A program made the translations under genes and the position numbers. A stretch of 64,000 nt of DNA from Branchiostoma belcheri. Taxonomy: Eukaryota > Chordata > Leptocardii > Amphioxiformes > Branchiostomatidae. The notes beneath the pieces are model-generated. The model was not told where the DNA came from. It was given only the letters and a program-made list of their open reading frames with translations, and did no database searches. Positions 11,801 to 24,787 of the stretch are shown here, in pieces (position 1 is the stretch's first letter; each line of letters opens with the position of its first letter). Location: NCBI RefSeq assembly GCF_001625305.1, contig NW_017802380.1:5224710-5288709 (forward strand), written 5' to 3'.

Positions 11801-14800
11801 CACACGTACATGCTGGCATTATGGGTAGTGGGTTACTCAAGCCGTTCCCTGTTACATCCCTGTTTACGCATTTTCCATATGTTGTCTTTACACGTAAAAG
11901 CACCATAAACAAGAAATATATCCTCAGTCAGACTATCCATAAAACGATGACATGACAACAGACCGTCCCCGGCTCATCCCTCGGATCCTCATTAGCCTCT
12001 TCATAATGAAACCGCGCAGGAAATTGATTGATTGATCAACGTCTGCCTTTATTTCGGAAATGTCAGCCGCCCAATTTTGCTAATGACGCCGCCTGTCCCA
12101 CATATGTTCTCCGTGTTCCAACCGTTGTCAAAAATCAATTTCCCATTGTTGCGGGATATTAGGCCATTGTTCGCCCAGAGAGTGCGTTAAAAGATTTATT
12201 TCTAATGCGTTTTGTGTGTTTCTTGTAACCAGGGGACCGCCGTGTCATCCCTTCAGCAGAAAGGGGCACTGGTGACTGTCAAGTCTTTATCCTTATTGTG
12301 GCTTTGAGAAATCTGTTTAAGCTAACGCACTGCATATAGGCATGAATCACGAAACCGCGGGAGTGTGAGGATATTAAATTTGGATGAGCACGCTTTGCGG
12401 GCACTGTGATGCAGAACTGGCGCATTTCATCTTCTGTCTAAGTGGTAAACGACAGTTCTACTTTAAACTAGCAGTCCTATACTCCGTGAGATATGAGATA
12501 CGCTAAAAATAGCAAGGATGAAACGAACAAAATGTACTAAAGAAGAATGTTCATTAGTTGAATGTCTTCCGGCAGAAACTGAATGGTTGGTTTGTCATGG
12601 AAAGAAGCAAGGTTGCCAAGCGGTGTGCCACGAAAGAGGGATTTGAATTCTTTAATAGTTTCCGGAAAAAAGTGCGTTTTGGACAGCTTGGTATTTTACA
12701 GAATGTTGAACGGACTATTTTTATGTGGTGTTTTGTTCAGCAAATGATGAGGGTATGAATATTTTTAAATTGCTTAATTTTGAGTAAATTCTTAAATTTC
12801 GTTCAATGACTTATCGTTGTTATATCAATATACCTGTTTTATCTATTACTTTATCCATATTATAATTCAGTACAGAATATAAAGGATCTGTGTAGGTTCT
12901 CTCTGTTTGTGTTTGTTCCTTGTTTGTTTATTGTTTGGCTGGTTGGTTGGTTTCCTTTTTTGTTTTCTATTGTTAGTAAACACGCTCTGCGTTTGTTTTA
13001 TCGCTAACCGTTTAATGTGCATGCTCTCTAATAAACAAATAAATAAACAAACAAACAAACAAACAAACAAACCATGCCACTCAGAGGCCTTCGCACGGAG
13101 GCAGTATTGGCTACACCAACTGGTCCTTCCTCGCACATGTTTTATACGTCTTGAGTGTGGAAGTCCTTTTCATCCACTCCGTAAATATTTGTATTTGTGA
13201 CTTTTGTTTTTAATATGAGCCATCGGCAGAGAAAATATGAATAAAACCTAACTCAGGCTGACGAATTGTTCTGCTATGACTAGTTTTAAACCACTGTCTC
13301 ACCTTCCTTCCTTACACCTTTACTATCCTACTGGCATACGGAAACAGACAAGTGACACATCGAGTTTCTCACTGAGATCCTTTTTATTTGACTCAAAAGC
13401 AACAATATTAATAATGTCATATCCTGACACACTTTAAGTTAACGAGAAATACACATACTAATTCATCAATATACGGAATAAGACCCTTTTTTTGACTCTA
13501 TAAATATCCGTCTATCATTATCAGTACATTCATATAGACAGCCATACATGAAGGTATAGATATTTCACGTATACAGACAATCTGTATGTTCTGTTTTATA
13601 TACATGTAATACTTTGGTATACACCCAATTCACTTTACGTTCAGTACATGACGTTAAACAACAAAGACCTGTACACATTTGTACTCTTACCATCCTGTCC
13701 ATATACACTGTCATGACAACAATAAAATTTTTCGAATCAGAATGCTCGAAAATCACCAAGTTTTTATAAATATTATTATTTCCTTTTCTTTCTCGTTAGT
13801 TCCTGGTTATGTAACCAATTAAAACTTTATATATGTTTTTTCTTTTTACTAATTCTGCTTTTCACCAAGACTATCTACAGAAATCGTCATCTTTTTCTAC
13901 ATCCAGCTCTTTTTTTCAAGTAAACTACATGTAAACCTGACAAACGCCGTCCGCGGTGGCTTTCATGTGGCCGGGTATCCACTCGCCGTGTGTGCGAGCA
14001 ACATTATGCGCATGTTCACAACGGGCTACAGCTCTTGGGGGTTGAGATGAAACAAAAACCATGTCGGTTTCGTGACTTTGACCTTGTATATATCAGTCTC
14101 GTGCGCCTGTCTTCCTTCCGACCTCCTCGCCCTTTTCACAAAACAAAGAATTTTGAATGATCGTCGCTTCAAACGAGCTTCCTGTCGGGCGCGCCTCTCG
14201 CAAGACAGATCACTCGCCGAGGTGCGACCCGCGCGGAACTCGCTCGCGACATTTTTGTGGCCTTTCGCACGGAGTGGCGGCTGAAATTGGAGAGAATCCG
14301 CGCAAACAAATGCAGGACCCGCGGTTTTCATCAGGGTTTGCATGCGAGGTCGGAGAATGTTAACCTCCCATGTGGCACTTCTGTCAGAGTTCCCCACCGA
14401 GTCGTTAATATTAAATTGTTTGTGGTTTCTCCCATCAGTCGGCAGCCGCCATATTTGGAGCGGATGGAGGGTGAGGGAAGGTGATGGAAGTTTTGAAGGT
14501 TATCCAAGCTTAGCGGGTTGTGATGACCTGTGGGCACGGCTCTAGACACGACTGACTAGCTCTGTGGACGATTTATGTGGCAAAAAAGGTGCAGCGACAG
14601 CTGATAGGATTCTGATTGAGCAAAGATTGCTATCTCCGAGCCTTTGTGTGATAGCAAAATTAGGAATGCTTTACACAAGTTTACACAATTTTGATCTGCG
14701 CTAAAGATAGCCATACACGCAACCTTTTCCTTTCAAAGCCATATAAAAGACCTCGACGTTTTCTTTCCCGTCCTTTCTACCACCGTACCGTCACAAAGAC

Positions 14801-15050
14801 ACGTTTCGACAAATGTCGGCTGGCGAAATCTGCCAATTTTCTGGACTACAAGTAACGAGTTTAAGTCTTTTTCGCGAGGTGGTCTTTCTTCCGGGACAGA
14901 AGTCAAGCCAAGAATTCACCTGAAGGAAATTAAGATAATACCTGCTCATCCGGGTGCTTAAAGCTAACCGTTTGGTACTAAATGAAGCGGACTGACAATG
15001 CCGATGGACAGGGTCGTCAAGACCAGGCGAGGGAACGGGGGGGGTATACT
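8803..15050. other. Long intergenic stretch, no gene recognised
   Basis: Scanning both strands gives only short frames without homology. (AAAC)n runs lie at about 13030-13072. Two blocks stand out by composition as possible regulatory DNA: about 11960-12200 (several TAAT/ATTA-type homeodomain cores in an otherwise GC-balanced stretch) and about 14050-14480 (GC-rich, CpG-rich). Neither has direct support. Confidence 0.4.
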
Positions 15051-15205
15051 CTCCAAGCAGTGGTTTAGGCTTTGGCTCAGTATTTTGGGCGTTTTAACAT
15101 TTTTGTACTGGTATCTTTTTTACTCTAGTCCAATTTGCCTCGCACATGGATACTGCCTGGCCAATTTGATACTGCCTTTGCAGCCAACAAAAGATCTGCT
15201 TGGAG
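15051..15205 (-). mobile_element. CTCCAAGCAGA-TIR element, copy 7 (reverse)
   Basis: It begins CTCCAAGCAGTGGTTTAGG and ends AAAAGATCTGCTTGGAG, with TTTTTGTACTGGTATCTT and CCAATTTGATACTGCC inside. It is abutted ten bases later by a different hairpin element (15215-15414). Confidence 0.8.
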
Positions 15206-15214
15206 ATGTAACAT

Positions 15215-15414
15215 TAGCCTCTACCAGGCTTCGGAAGCTGATCTGGAAAGTGTAGAAATTGGCATAATTAGACAAATGATATGCCAGGGAAGTTATTAGT
15301 CTTCAAGGCGACAAACTACATACTCTTTTAGTGGACCAACTCCTCTGACATGTCATCCGTCTATTTGGCCAATTTCTACTCTTTCCAGCCTCTCCCGAAG
15401 CCTGGTCGAGGCTA
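15215..15414. mobile_element. Hairpin element, AGCCTCTACCAGGCTTC family, copy 1
   Basis: The outer arms TAGCCTCTACCAGGCTTC and GAAGCCTGGTCGAGGCTA pair. Inner blocks also pair: TGGAAAGTGTAGAAATTGGC against GCCAATTTCTACTCTTTCCA. The element is about 200 bp with no ORF. A second copy is at 32725-32939 and a half copy at 33040-33110. Confidence 0.8.
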
Positions 15415-16208
15415 GGTGAAGATGAACACACGCGTGATTGACAGGCGTTTAGCGCCGCGTGGGTCGGGAGGCCATCTCCGCCGGATATGATACGAAGCGA
15501 CGTGGCCCGGGGCTGTACGGAACCCCCCGAACCGGTGCCGAACAATGGCGACAGTCAGCGCCGAGGCCGAACCGTTCGCAAACATCGGGCGCTGATCTAT
15601 GGCAGAGCTGGCTTCATGTGGCATGCACACACACAAACAAACAGCGACGCAACGTGGCGTGAATTCTGAAATTGCCAATAATTGGAGCGTAGCACTACAG
15701 ACAGGAGTGACAAGAAAAAAAGGCAACTTGCCAAGCAATATTTTCAGACGTCAAATGTTCATCGCAGTCCGAATTTGGGTTAATTTTCGTTCATGAAACC
15801 GTTTATCGTTAAGGGTTGTATGGATCATTTGTTATCAGTGGGGCCTCAGAATATATAAAGTACCGATGATAAGAGAGCTAGTTAACACACAAGCGATTAC
15901 CTGGCGAGTTATTTTATCGCGAGCTCCCCGGGACAAGGCCACGCGGACTGACTTGTCTCTATCTGTACGGCTACAGAGTTTCTCACTACAAAATTCACCA
16001 GGCACAACTACACAGTTCCGGAGTCAGAAGTGCGGTACTTACGTTACAATGTCATTCCCAATGGGCACTTGTACTTGTACTTGCAGTGTGACCAACAACT
16101 TCAAACAAGAAGGTCCTCACTCTATTCACATCAGAGATATTAAAGCAAAATCTACAGTCCTGAATTGAGAAGATATTCGTTTGTAGACATTCACATACTG
16201 TCCGTGAC

Positions 16209-17607
16209 TTACTCTGCGGCTGGAGGTGTTGTTTCCTGTAGTTGATGTTGTGTGTCCGGTGCGGTCGGTGTCGGGCTGAGGCTGGGGCTGGGAGAAGTCG
16301 CGCCCGGTGCGGTACCGGCGCTGCCGCCGTCGTGTAGCTTCCGTATGTGCTTCTTCAGGTCGAAATTTCTGCAGAATCCCTTTCCGCAGATGTCGCAGGT
16401 GAAGGGCTTCTTGTCGTTGTGCGTGTGCATGTGGAAGGTGAGGTTGTACACCTGGTGGAACGCCTTGTTGCAGATGTGACACTTGTACGCCTTCTCGCCG
16501 GAGTGCGTCAGCCGGTGGTTTTTGTAGTTGCCCTTTTGGTGGAAGCCCTTGCCGCAGAACTCGCAGACGAAGGGCTTGTAGCCGGCGTGGATCCGCATGT
16601 GTGTGTTGAGAGTGGAGCTCCGGTTGAAGGCCTTGCCGCAGGTCTGGCACTTGTGCGGTTTCTCCTGTGTGTGGATGATCTTGTGCCGGCACAGAGTGGA
16701 GGCCTGGCGGAAGCCCTTTCCGCACACCTTGCAGATGAAGGGCCTGGCGCCCGTGTGCACGGGCATGTGGCGGGTGAGGTTGTAGTGCGCGTTGAAGATC
16801 TTCCCGCACACCTCGCACGGGAACGTCTTCTGCTTGTTGGCGGCACGCTTCCCGCGACCGCCCCGAGCTTTTTCTGGTCCCGTCCCGCCCTTCGCTAGCG
16901 GCAATGCTGCGGTGGGGCTGATCTGAATGCTGCCCGGGCTGGTCCCGTACTGAATGCCCTTATTGTCTGTCACGCCGCCTCGGGCCGTCAGCACCGACTT
17001 ACCGCTCGGTACTTTGCCTCCGTCCAGTGACAGGGGAAAGTTGGCGATCGTCTCTTTCGAGTAAAAGTCTACGAACCGCACGGCGTTCATGTTCTCGTAG
17101 AAGGCGAAGGGCGCCGTCGGAGCGCGAAGGACCTGTTCTCTACTGTAGTAGATCGGGTAGGGTTTGATCAAGTCTGTTCGGAGGGTCGGGAGTCGAAAGT
17201 CCGTGTGGAAGAATTTCCGACGGCTCGCTTCTGACATGTCGGCGGACAGCTGTGCCGGACGGAACGACTTGTGTTCCGTCAGGAGTCCCTTCCGAAGGTC
17301 CGAGGCGCCGCTCAGGTCCAGCACGGAAAGGGGGAAACACTGGGTGGGCCAGGGACGGGAGCGCGCGTCGGAAGTCACCGGCGGAGTCCACGGCGGACCC
17401 GGCGGACAGCCTGGGGGCGGGTTTGTTCGGCGACGGCTCCATAATTCGCGCTATGGAGAAAGCTAGCTCTTTCTTGTCGGACGAGCGGGGCTCGACCCGG
17501 GCAGCGAGTGAGCAACCGGAGCCGTCCCTGTCGCCTGGCTGCGGGCTGGTGGTCTTGCCGCTGCCGCCGAGCTCGGCGCGTGTTGCCAGGGTCCCGAACA
17601 TGGCCAT
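16209..17607 (-). CDS. Fezf: Fezf zinc-finger transcription factor (frame break between eh1 and finger regions)
   Basis: Fezf proteins are nuclear transcriptional repressors that pattern the anterior nervous system. Six consecutive C2H2 fingers lie at about 16823-16330, with conserved helices such as [15 protein letters not shown] and [14 protein letters not shown] and the family's HTG/HTQ/HAG/HSG/HND linkers; the protein ends soon after finger six, as usual. The N-terminal Groucho-binding eh1 motif LAFSIARIM lies at about 17435-17462 but in a different frame (+1 relative to the fingers). The finger frame is closed upstream by a TAG inside the eh1 codons, so the two parts must join between about 17330 and 17430. 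A single extra base (or two missing) in this GC-rich stretch is the simplest cause; a tiny intron is less likely because I see no good donor/acceptor pair. The start is placed at 17607 (ATG GCC ATG; 17601 is an alternative), downstream of a strong 3' splice site at 17691. The finger region is intronless here. Confidence 0.9.
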
Positions 17608-17690
17608 TCTCAGTCCGCTGTCGCCGCTCTGGTCGTCTGGGAAAGCGCTATCGTTATCGACGAGTCTTCCCTCAGTGTAGCTCCAGGGCT

Positions 17691-17719
17691 CTGCACGGGC
17701 AAACAAGAGAAGAAAAAAA
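17691..17719 (-). other. 3' splice acceptor of a Fezf 5'UTR intron
   Basis: On the minus strand a long pyrimidine tract ends TTTGCCCGTGCAG just before AGCCCTGGAG (exon base 17690). This places the coding exon behind a 5'UTR intron, a layout I recall for vertebrate Fezf2. Candidate donors upstream (GTGAGT on the minus strand near 18343 and 18370) cannot be chosen from sequence alone. Confidence 0.6.
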
Positions 17720-18339
17720 TGAGCACACAAGTTTACGATAAGAAGTGGACACCTTAGCCAGATGTGGCCAATAGTCGATATGATGTAGGTAGGCAAAGTG
17801 CGCAGCCCTCCTAAAGTCACTGTGTCAACCTACCACCCAGTGCAGCCTAGTCTTATACCAAGTGCTTCTGATTGAGCCATCTGTGTCGGTAAGGGGTCCC
17901 CAAACCTGAGTATGTGTGCGGGGTCTCGCTCTCTCTATGCCGAGAGTCCACAACGTCCTTTCCCTTCACCGTCTTCACCAGAAATGACTTTGGCATTGTG
18001 ACCTCTCTAAACGCGTCCACTGGGTGGTGGCAGGCAGCGGCGAGACCTCCTCCCAAACACACGTCAGTACAACAACTCTCCAAAAATCAATCAAAATTTT
18101 CACAACGAAGGCTTAAAAACGCAACTAGTCGTCCCAAAAGTCTTATACGAGAGAGGAAAGAAATCAAGAATAACCTGGGCTCAGGTAGAAAGAAGAGAAG
18201 TGCAGGGGCGGGCGTCTGGCACGTTCCTTCGCGCTCGGTTGCTGGCTGTGGTCTGTCGACTGTAACCTAACATTCAAAAGGCCAATGTGACCACGACAAT
18301 ACCAGAGATGTGCACGCCAAGAATTTGGCAGCGATTCCC

Positions 18340-18600
18340 GACTCACCCTTTCTATTAGATGGGTACGTCACTCACAGCCCCCGATGTTAAAAAACAACTG
18401 TCCCGCAAACAAAGCGAATGAGCGCTCTCCGCGCGAGCACGGGCGAATGGGAGGGCGGTATCCCCAAAAGACCAATCACTCCTCGTCGTGAAAAACAAAT
18501 CGCAGAGACAAGTTTGCTGCCGGCTTCTCGCTGCTGCCCATTGGTCAACAGCCCTCAGCGCTATTGCGGCGGGGTAGAATATATTACGCAATTGTAAATG
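18340..18600 (-). promoter_or_regulatory. Candidate Fezf promoter region
   Basis: This stretch has minus-strand donor-like GGGTGAGTCG (about 18343), two CCAAT-type boxes (GACCAATCAC near 18468 and CCCATTGGTC near 18537) and a locally CpG-rich composition, followed by a TATA-like AATATATTA. It is a plausible start region for the non-coding first exon, but no transcript evidence is available. Confidence 0.25.
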
Positions 18601-20750
18601 GGCACTTCGAACGGCGGTAAATTGTGGCTTACTCGTGGCGGCAGTCAGACATATGTGATTAACAGGAAAATGAAGCAATGAGGTGGACAATATACACAGT
18701 CCACATACACACTCCCGGACATGCTAGGACATATGGATCAAGTATGACATTCCATTCATGAGAGAATATTACCTCTTTGCTCCTCTGAATGCAGATAAAG
18801 CGCTGCCTGTAGAGAAGACTGTAGTATCTGACAGGCCAGGACTCACTCGGACATGGCTACTTGGCGCGAAACAAATTACTTTCCCAATTGTACCGTCCGT
18901 CGGCCCGCCCCCTGCCTCGCTCTGCGCTAGGCGCGCCGCTGACAAGCCGCAGGTAATTTTGCGTGACCCCCGGACGTGTTGACGAAACCACTCCGGGGCC
19001 AAAAGAACGTCCTTGCGCTTGTAGTAAAAGTTTACGGAAAGTTCTTGACAGATTTAATCCACAACCATCATCTGAGAACAACCTGTAAGAATCAGTTTGT
19101 TTTTTTGCGACGGGTTATATTCATGAAGCATATATTGTGTGATTGACTGATCTTGTGTCCTGTGGCTGCTGTACGTACAAACCACATGTAGGTAGAAGGA
19201 AACCTACTTACTTGTGTATTGAAGCTGGGATTAAGAAGTAAAAACAATTTGCCCACCTTCTATTAACACCTTGGATTATGTTGTTTTCTCATGCAATAAA
19301 GTAGGTCCATTGACTGTCCCAGGTAGCGCGTTGTTCCACAGTTTAGCGTCGCCATGGGTGGGACGGACCACGTTTTGTTTCAACTCTAAAGCTGGCAGAA
19401 CTACACATACGGACAGGATTACCCAAACAAAAACAGGGAGGGGACATCACCAGAGGGAGGGAAAAAAAGAAAATGAGGTCAAAAAAGTGGCCCTCGCCCG
19501 CACAGAGCGGAGTGACCAGGGGATTGTAGTTAGGTGGGTGGGCGGGGAACACTGCTCAGTCGCCCGTACAAATCCAGGTAAAGCGCCCGCCGGGCAGCTA
19601 GGCCGAGGAGCTGCTTTTAACTCAGCTCTCTACATTAGACCTCTAATATAGGAGGAGAAAGCTGCAAAACTCGTGTCGCAGCTCTGTGCATAATTAGGCC
19701 ACTACCATAAAATCATACCTTCATGTCTCCTGATTATTTTAAGATATGGCGTGACAAAGTCCAGGTGGGACAAAGTGGGTCTTTGGGCCTCTTCTGACAA
19801 TCCCCTCCTAAACTCCCTGCATAAACTCTGAGGAAAACCTTAGCGTAGAAAAGCGATGGGAACATTTTTCACGGCGGGTATTGGCAAATTTTATCCTCGA
19901 AAGCTGACTTGTGACGGATGTTATATAAACTTATTAAGTAGTGAAATCTTATACATGTGGTACAATGAGCCCTGTTTTCTGAGAGTCCACGTCCAAACGT
20001 ATTGAAAAGAAAACAACAAATCGTTCAGGAATTTTCTCTATTGAACGACGGAATAATAGAAATTATTGATGCAATCCCAGGAACTTAAAGTGGCATAAAA
20101 GACATCGATAAACACTCTGTACATAAACATCGCCTAAAAGTTACAAAAACAGAGAATTCTTGGAAAGGCGGATGCGTCTTTCAAAAGAATAAATAGGTGG
20201 TCATCGTTTAATGATCCACAATATCTCTCCAGGGATTACAAATAATAAACACCATTGAATAGTCGACAATGAAATGCTACGACATTAAAATGACTTTCAG
20301 CCACGGTCACGTATATGTTCAAACCGACTATTCCACAAGAATACTGGCAAATACCTGGCGAATTCTGAACGTTCGTTTCTAATAACAGTTAAAGGATGTG
20401 CCATTGTTGAGTTCTGAAAACGAAACAATAGGACTAAGTGTGAAAGAATAAAAGGTTTAAAGGTGACAGTTGAAGGATAAAACATGCATCTGAAAGATAA
20501 ACAACCTTTACTACAATGACGTGCAATACAGACAACTCCGTCGGAGGGCGCTGTTTCGCACACCTGTTAGAATGTAAAATTGCCACGAAAGGGGGAGGGA
20601 CACAGTGGATTACGGGTGTACGTAAAAAACAAAGCGGATTAATTCACGTGTGATGTCTGTGTCATTCCATGGAAACGAATGCTTTAACCAATGATTTCCA
20701 AAGTGTCTGTGGGCTACTAGTATTTGTGTCCTGTGATATCAAATATTAAT
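18601..20750. other. Intergenic, no gene recognised
   Basis: Only short open frames without recognisable motifs occur. Around 19330-19660 the sequence is richer in G and C but has no codon-like pattern or splice-bounded exon. Confidence 0.5.
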
Positions 20751-20875
20751 CCCCAAGCAGATTTTTGGTGGCTGCAAGACAGTATCAAATTGACAATACA
20801 AGTCTACTTGCCGCCTGAGGCGATAAAAACGTCTAAAACACGCCAAAAAACAAGCCGAAGCCTAAGCATCTACTC
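20751..20875 (+). mobile_element. CTCCAAGCAGA-TIR element, copy 8 (right end decayed)
   Basis: It begins CCCCAAGCAGATTTTTGG and contains GGCTGCAAGACAGTATCAAA, GATAAAAACGTCTAAAACAC and AAGCCGAAGCC in family order. The right terminus has decayed (GCATCTACT in place of CCTCTGCTTGG). Confidence 0.7.
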
Positions 20876-21201
20876 AGATATATGTTTCTCAACCCACACT
20901 ATTATTCCAGTGAGGTAAGGATTGTATTTGTCATAATCTAGTTCTCCTCTCATAATGTGGTAGGTGAATAGTAATCACAGAAGGGGAATTACAACAGCAA
21001 GAATAGGGAATGGGGTCAGCTTCTCATAAGTCCAAAATGGAATCGTCCGTACGTCCTGAAATGTGTGGAATTCAAATATTCTGACTTATTTGCTCCAGCA
21101 GTATATTTAATTTTTTTAGAAGATTTAAAAGATTATTGACTTCTCTGCGGTCGGACCAAACATTTCGGGTTCCACTACAGAGAAACTTGCGGTTGAGTCT
21201 A

Positions 21202-21562
21202 AAGCCCCTGTCATACATAGCCGAATATGGCCTCCCGAACACCATCCGTACTCCCCAAACCATGGCCAGGAGTAGGGTCGGGGAGTAAGGTCCGGGCAGT
21301 GGTTGGCTGGTGTTCAGCGAGGTTGCTTACATGTTTCACACTGTTTAAAACATTCTGGAGTGGACGTGAAGTTCGGTCATGGTTGGCAGGTGGTTGGCTG
21401 GTGTTCGGGAGAAGGTCGGGAGTGTTGGGGGTCAAATGTGACTCAAATGTAACTCAAATTCGATTAAATACGTATATTCGTATATGTAGAAAGGTAGGCG
21501 TGGCCCTGATCTGATCAGACTGCACCCGAACTTCAGCCAACCTTGGTGTGTGAGAGGGGCTT
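21202..21562. mobile_element. MITE-like element with AAGCCCCT termini, ~361 bp
   Basis: The ends AAGCCCCTGTCATACA and TGTGTGAGAGGGGCTT are near-perfect 16-bp inverted repeats. Internal CCCGAAC and GTTCGGGAG motifs recur in both orientations, and the phrase GTGGTTGGCTGGTGTTCGG is duplicated (about 21298 and 21390). The copy is non-coding; the class is not assigned. Confidence 0.65.
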
Positions 21563-22732
21563 AACGGTCTAACAGGATGGGAACAATGGGCCGAATCACA
21601 ACATCTCCCCGCGCGTGTAGTCTTCACTTAGCGGTGAACGGTCGTCCCAAGTCCGGGCACATACACGGCCACCGTACCGTGTCGCACCCACAACACGCCC
21701 CGCCGTATACATCATCAACTCTCACAATAACCGTGGAAAGGACCTCTTGTTAGCAACAGCGTCTTAACATTCGTGCATTGATGTACAGACATAGCACAAG
21801 TCTCACCTTTCGCGTCGCGCTATTCAAACTCTTCAACTGAAAAGGAGAAGAATACCTCCGTTCCTATTCATACTCCATCCCTACGCACGCATTTGTAGAC
21901 GTGGAAGTATTCCAAAACTTCGGTTCCGACTAATTTGCTAGTTATTTTTTTACCGTATTGTCTGGGTCTTCAGTTTCAGGACATTCTTGGTAATGGTGGT
22001 TAATTAGACGTAACGATAACATTGACAGAAGTGTTTCAGTAGACTGGGGGCCATTTTGCCAATCACTGGCCACTTACCAGTGTGTACACTGTATTATTGT
22101 GTTCAGAAAACATCCTAACAGTGTTAGAAAGGAACTCAAATCGCACAGCTAGAACTGCCACCTTCAGCGCACCTTGGAATTATACAAGGCTGCTGACATC
22201 AGTAATTTTACAATTATAAGTTACGATATAGCATATCTATGTGGCGATATGGAATGCTCAACTCATAAACACGCCATTAGCCTTAGCATGCCCGTATCAC
22301 ACAAACATCTACATCAAATTGTCCATGACCGTGCTATACCGTATCATAACACTTACATGTAGTGTCTGAGCGGTCAAATACATACAGTCGTGAACACTTC
22401 AAGCACTTGAAAATGTGAATATCTCTAAACTGCTGTACAAACCACAGGTAATCGTGCAGTCTTTCAGAGGCAGTTGACAGTTTCATGGGCCAGTATTGTG
22501 GAACGAACTATCTACATACTGACTAAAGGCAACTTACTACCACAACGCTAGTTTAGCTGTTTGTGTCCCTTTATATTGCTTAAAATCACACCACCGCGGC
22601 CCACTGTTGTAACAAACTTAAAGTAATTCAGGGAAGGCACTTAACGTTGAGGTCTTGTGTTGATTAATGACTGTTTTTAACCAGCCTAGGCGCGCGGCGG
22701 ATTAATTATGCTCGTTTTGTGCGCCATTTGCG
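21563..22732. other. Intergenic, no gene recognised
   Basis: No coding motif, RNA gene or long repeat was recognised on either strand. Confidence 0.5.
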
Positions 22733-22790
22733 GTGTGTGTGTGTATAAGTGTGTGCGCGCGTGCGCCGTGTGTGTGTGTATGTATGTGTG

Positions 22791-22843
<53 letters not shown>

Positions 22844-23005
22844 TCGTGTGTGTGTGTGTGTGTGTTTGTGTGTGTGTTCGTGTGTGTATGCGTGCATGTG
22901 AGTGTATATACCGATGTGTGTGCGTTTCTGTGTGTGTGTGTGTGTGTGCGTGCGCGCGCTGTGTGTGTATGTGTGTGTATGTGTGTTTGTGTTTGTGTGT
23001 TGGCG
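22733..23005. repeat. Long (GT)n microsatellite, ~270 bp
   Basis: Nearly pure GT with occasional TTTG, TGCG and TATG interruptions. The several overlapping ORFs here (His/Thr-rich on the minus strand, Cys/Val-rich on the plus strand) are translations of the microsatellite, not genes. Confidence 0.97.
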
Positions 23006-23659
23006 CCACAACCACAAACATAACAGTATTTGATCATCACAGTTTTCTTCATTTAACGCGATGGCATGGTTCCTTGCCTGCATCTCTGAGGCAGACTTCG
23101 TTCTGTTGATATTTACGTATTCCATTCCAATTTCCCAATTCCAATTTCCAACAACTAATATCCACGTGGATTGTTTTAGGCAAGCCAACAATTACAATAA
23201 AGCTTTCATAACTAAATGAATAATAACGAGCTTTAAGATCTCTACATAAAATCTTCTACATATAATTCTTCTGAAGAAAATACATAAAAAACACAAAATC
23301 TCACTATATGTCCATATGCCCTTGTGGTTTCCTATTTCTAGATGTGCGAGTTTGTGTGCAACAGAAATGCACATCATGCTGGGGCGGCTGAACAGGCGCA
23401 CGGCATGCAGAGCACGGAGCAATTACATATTGAGTAGCTGTGAGGAGTGAGGTGGATTAAGGATGACGATTTCATTAGAGTCATTGTTCGTCAACGAGAA
23501 AACAAATCTCCCAAATCCTCTTTTCTTGGCATCACCTTGTAAGCATGCCAGGAGTCAGTCTAATTATGAATCTTTTTAAACTTCATATTTCTAAAGTTAG
23601 ATTCTTCAATTTTGCGTCAATTTTACCTGCGAATATACATTGTAATGTAACGCACTTAT

Positions 23660-23814
23660 CTCCAAGTAGACCTTTTGATGGCTGCAAAGGCGGTATCAAA
23701 TTCTCAGTCAGTTACCATTTGCACGAAGGCTGACAATACAAAAAAAGAAAGCCCTATAAAAACGTTTAAAGGCATGCCAAAATAAGCTGAAGATAAACCT
23801 CTTCAAGCTTGGAG
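23660..23814 (+). mobile_element. CTCCAAGCAGA-TIR element, copy 9
   Basis: It begins CTCCAAGTAGACCTTTTGATGG and ends CTTCAAGCTTGGAG. Internal AAGAAAGCCC(T)ATAAAAACG and AAATAAGCTGAAG blocks match the family; the sequence is moderately diverged. Confidence 0.7.
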
Positions 23815-24599
23815 AGTGGTAACGCACAATTAAAAACAACAGCAATGCAGTACTTACATGTAGCATTTCGAACATCTACTTCGAAGAAATATTGCTTTCG
23901 TATCAATCCAATAGCACCAGATTGAATTTACTTGATAGTTCAAAACATGGGAAATGAACGGCTGTTGCTGTAGGATAATGGCTTGCGAATATTCGTGAGG
24001 AGAGTTCGACATTTGCCAACTATCTCAGACATCTCTGCGGCGATCTGTTTCCGTGACAGCGGTGTTTGCGTAACGGACGGCACCGCCTTACCTCATGTTA
24101 GACCATACTCCTTCTCATGTCCAGTCGTACTAGCTAGCCTCCTTCGCAGACGTCTAGCGGGGCGGCGTGTGTTTCTACGAGCGGCTAGAGCGGCGGTTTC
24201 TTTCCGGGTAAGGGCCTTGTTCCAAGTGAGAGCTGTAACCGCGAAGAGACTTGTATCGCCCGCGCTCTGCCGCATTAGAGAACCTTAGCCCATGTAAAAA
24301 GTCGCTTATCAGCACCCCCCCCCCCAAAAAAAACCGTAAACGCTACGCCTTCAAAAAGTCTGTGAATGAGGCTACTCTCTTACAGCGATACTGAACGATA
24401 ATCAGCAATGTTACCGGAGCGGAAATTACCCCTTACGGCAAAGCTAATAGTACGTACCGGGGTAGCGCAGAGTTCTGCGTTCGGCTGGCGGAGCTCGAGC
24501 GTCGCTGATACTCCAGGCGGGAGACTGACACGAGGAGGGCCGTGTACTACGTCAGCGCACGTCGTGTGGGGAATCGTAACTTTCCGTGGATTGGGTAAT

Positions 24600-24787
24600 C
24601 TCCAAGCAGATCTTTCGGTGGCTGCAAGACAGTATCAAATTGGCCAATGCGTCCACTTGGCAGGCAGGTACCATTTGTCACCTCAAGGCTGGCGTGAACA
24701 AGATACCAGCACCGTGAAAAGAAGGCCCGATAAAAAGGCCTAAAACACGCGAAAAATATAAGCCGAAACCTGCACCTCTGCTTGGAG
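24600..24787 (+). mobile_element. CTCCAAGCAGA-TIR element, copy 10 (complete)
   Basis: It runs from CTCCAAGCAGATCTTTCGG to ACCTCTGCTTGGAG with all internal blocks: GGTGGCTGCAAGACAGTATC, AGATACCAGCACC, GATAAAAAGGCCTAAAACAC and AAGCCGAAACC. It is about 188 bp and a good consensus seed. Confidence 0.8.

Noticed and set aside
16126-16898. Other-frame ORFs (183 and 230 residues) across the Fezf fingers
   Set aside because: Arg/Pro/Val-rich shadows of a GC-rich coding exon; the C2H2 frame is unmistakable.
22686-23191. Long His/Thr-rich and Cys/Val-rich open frames on both strands
   Set aside because: They are translations of the (GT)n microsatellite; open in all frames because the repeat lacks stops, with no splice or domain support.
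24093-24288. Arg/Ala-rich ORF pair
   Set aside because: Short, no recognised motif, no supporting splice sites or codon pattern.
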